A DNA stretch of 5,848 nucleotides from an uncultured Desulfovibrio sp. GTDB lineage: Bacteria; Desulfobacterota; Desulfovibrionia; Desulfovibrionales; Desulfovibrionaceae. Made by a program: the position numbers and the translations under genes. Below the pieces are notes generated by a model. It saw only the letters and a list, made by a program, of their open reading frames with translations, was not told the DNA's origin and did not search any database. The DNA is taken from positions 1-5,848 of the forward strand of contig CAMWVJ010000089.1 in assembly GCA_947177645.1 (NCBI GenBank). The letters are read 5' to 3'. This document shows, in pieces, positions 5,527 to 5,848 of this stretch; position 1 is the first letter of the stretch; every line of letters begins with the position of its first letter.

Positions 5527-5848
5527 TGCCCACATCCGCACTTGCGCCGGCGCCCGAAGCGGAAGCGGCGGCCGGACTCGTCCATCTTCCGGCCGGCGAG
5601 CTTTCCGCGGCCTCCCGCCTCGCCGACGAGGCAGCGGACGCCATCGCGGCCGCGCCCAAGGATTACGCGGCGCACGCGCGCGTGCTCCACGACCTCAAGC
5701 TCGCGCTCGTGGAGCTGGCCGACCGCGGCGAGGCGCCCGCGCAGGCGGAAGAACAGGGCAACGAAGCTGCGCCGGCCGTGGACGCTACAGGAGACGGGGG
5801 GGCACCCCGGCCCCACGCGGGGGAGGGTGAGGCGGAGGACGGGGCGGG
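5526..5848 (+). CDS. Unknown Ala-rich protein, N-terminal part
   Basis: This frame is open to the right edge (107 codons seen) and I do not recognise it. Start ATG at 5526 overlaps the stop of the preceding 14-codon ORF and has GGAGG (5517-5521) only 4 nt upstream. Third codon positions are mostly G or C, most clearly from codon 21 to 73, as in the other genes here. Residues 1-22 are Ala/Pro/Glu-rich, 24-67 form a predicted amphipathic helical region including DYAAHARVLHDLKLALVELADR (46-67, charged residues spaced between Leu/Val/Ala), and from about 69 it is an acidic Gly/Ala/Glu/Pro-rich low-complexity stretch that looks like a linker. No signal peptide or membrane segment is visible. Divergent position next to a MerR gene could mean a regulated target, but nothing in the protein suggests metal binding (no Cys). 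Confidence 0.6.
   Translation, partial: MPTSALAPAPEAEAAAGLVHLPAGELSAASRLADEAADAIAAAPKDYAAHARVLHDLKLALVELADRGEAPAQAEEQGNEAAPAVDATGDGGAPRPHAGEGEAEDGA

Noticed and set aside
5381..5830. Overlapping 149-codon plus-strand and 107-codon minus-strand (5816-5493) frames
   Set aside because: Both translate to Arg/Gly-rich sequence without a family match; the frame from 5526 has the better third-position G/C pattern and a helical composition.

Overview
The window comes from a GC-rich bacterial chromosome with strong G/C preference at third codon positions. The PAS-type chemotaxis receptor and the general protein character suggest a Desulfovibrio-like member of the Desulfovibrionota. That placement is inference from recalled family resemblance, not from a search.

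Layout. Almost everything is on the minus strand. Read in the direction of transcription, the order is: a MerR-family heavy-metal-type regulator (5318-4827), branched-chain aminotransferase ilvE (4749-3829), DNA polymerase III tau/gamma subunit dnaX (3801-1978), nucleoid-associated ybaB/ebfC (1944-1633) and recombination mediator recR (1629-1033). A strong intrinsic terminator follows recR (1005-977). Beyond it, a methyl-accepting chemotaxis receptor (843 to the left edge) starts behind a flagellar sigma-28-like promoter. On the plus strand, diverging from the MerR gene, a candidate 14-codon ORF (5482-5526) overlaps the start of an Ala-rich unknown protein (5526 to the right edge).

How the parts work together. 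dnaX-ybaB-recR is a classic bacterial housekeeping cluster: clamp loader, DNA-binding protein and RecFOR repair. Here it sits directly behind ilvE with gaps of 27, 33 and 3 bp and no internal terminator, so a four-gene transcript is likely. A good -35/-10 pair at the 3' end of the MerR gene could drive it. The MerR gene has its own promoter-like element with a 20-bp spacer, the long spacing typical of MerR-controlled promoters, but no convincing operator dyad was found.

Overall this is mostly ordinary core genome. The parts most worth a second look are the sigma-28-like promoter of the receptor, the Cys-rich tail of the MerR protein with its long-spacer promoter, the overlapping tiny-ORF/unknown-gene pair at the right edge, and an altered TOPRIM motif in RecR. 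I did not find a CRISPR array, tRNA, rRNA, transposon or clear defence system.
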